Translations under genes and position numbers: made by a program
Notes under the pieces: model-generated
The model's input: the letters and a program-made list of their open reading frames with translations, nothing else
Databases searched by the model: none
Told to the model about the DNA's origin: nothing
DNA from: CAYZMS01 sp964479625
GTDB lineage: Bacteria > Bacteroidota > Bacteroidia > Chitinophagales > Saprospiraceae
Reading direction: 5' to 3'
Assembly (NCBI GenBank): GCA_964479625.1
Contig: CAYZMS010000061.1
Span: 1-6,259 of the forward strand
DNA: 6,259 nt
Shown here: one piece after another, positions 6,214 through 6,259 of the stretch
Layout of the letters: each line of letters opens with the position of its first letter
Position numbering within the stretch: position 1 is the first letter of the stretch

Positions 6214-6259
6214 CACTCGCTTTTGAAGAGAGGCATGGAAGATGGAAGAGAAGGAGGGC
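6214..6259 (+). other. purine-rich transcribed leader, gene not reached
   Basis: From the predicted start near 6217-6220 the sequence to the end is strongly purine-rich on the plus strand. An ATG at 6235 opens a frame that reads MEDGREGG to the window edge, without a convincing ribosome binding site. Equally, the last seven bases GGAGGGC could be the 5' acceptor strand of a tRNA, or this could be an rRNA operon leader. The visible sequence cannot decide among these. Confidence 0.3.

Noticed and set aside
1..6259. Mobile element, CRISPR array, toxin-antitoxin or defence system
   Set aside because: No transposase, integrase, phage, nuclease or repeat-spacer structure is visible. The tRNA could in principle be an integration site, but no integrase or attachment-site duplication of the tRNA end is present in the window.

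Overview
The window looks like ordinary chromosomal DNA of a member of the Bacteroidota. Three things point there: promoter-like elements of the TAnnTTTG type with a TTG box 20 bases upstream, start codons without clear Shine-Dalgarno sequences, and protein families typical of that phylum. I cannot place it more finely from sequence alone. There are no signs of phage, transposon, CRISPR or defence islands, and I did not find a system I could honestly call new.

Layout: positions 1 to 4561 are all on the minus strand. Read in the direction of transcription, the order is an adenine deaminase (ade), a polytopic membrane protein of the PAP2 phosphatase type, a small secreted protein that is little more than an OmpA-like peptidoglycan-binding domain, a secreted protein with TPR-like helices followed by a von Willebrand factor A (VWA) domain, and a tRNA-Val(UAC) with its own promoter. 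Gaps of 99, 99 and 66 bases separate the four genes, so co-transcription is possible but not tight. From 4687 the plus strand carries a large MscS-type mechanosensitive channel, divergent from ade across a 125-base gap. After it, a strong Bacteroidota-type promoter runs off the right end of the window.

How the genes relate: three of the five proteins concern the envelope in addition to the secreted VWA protein (the OmpA-domain protein, the PAP2-like protein and the MscS channel), while ade is a purine salvage and catabolism enzyme with no obvious link to them. The most suggestive pairing is the OmpA-domain protein with the TPR-VWA protein, because both are exported and adjacent. The most striking non-coding observation is that the tRNA-Val promoter and the promoter at the right edge are near copies in their -33 box, spacer length, -7 box and start region, which suggests that another highly expressed, possibly stable-RNA, gene begins just outside the window. 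Several short perfect inverted repeats lie in the intergenic gaps. No stretch longer than 300 bases lacks a gene.
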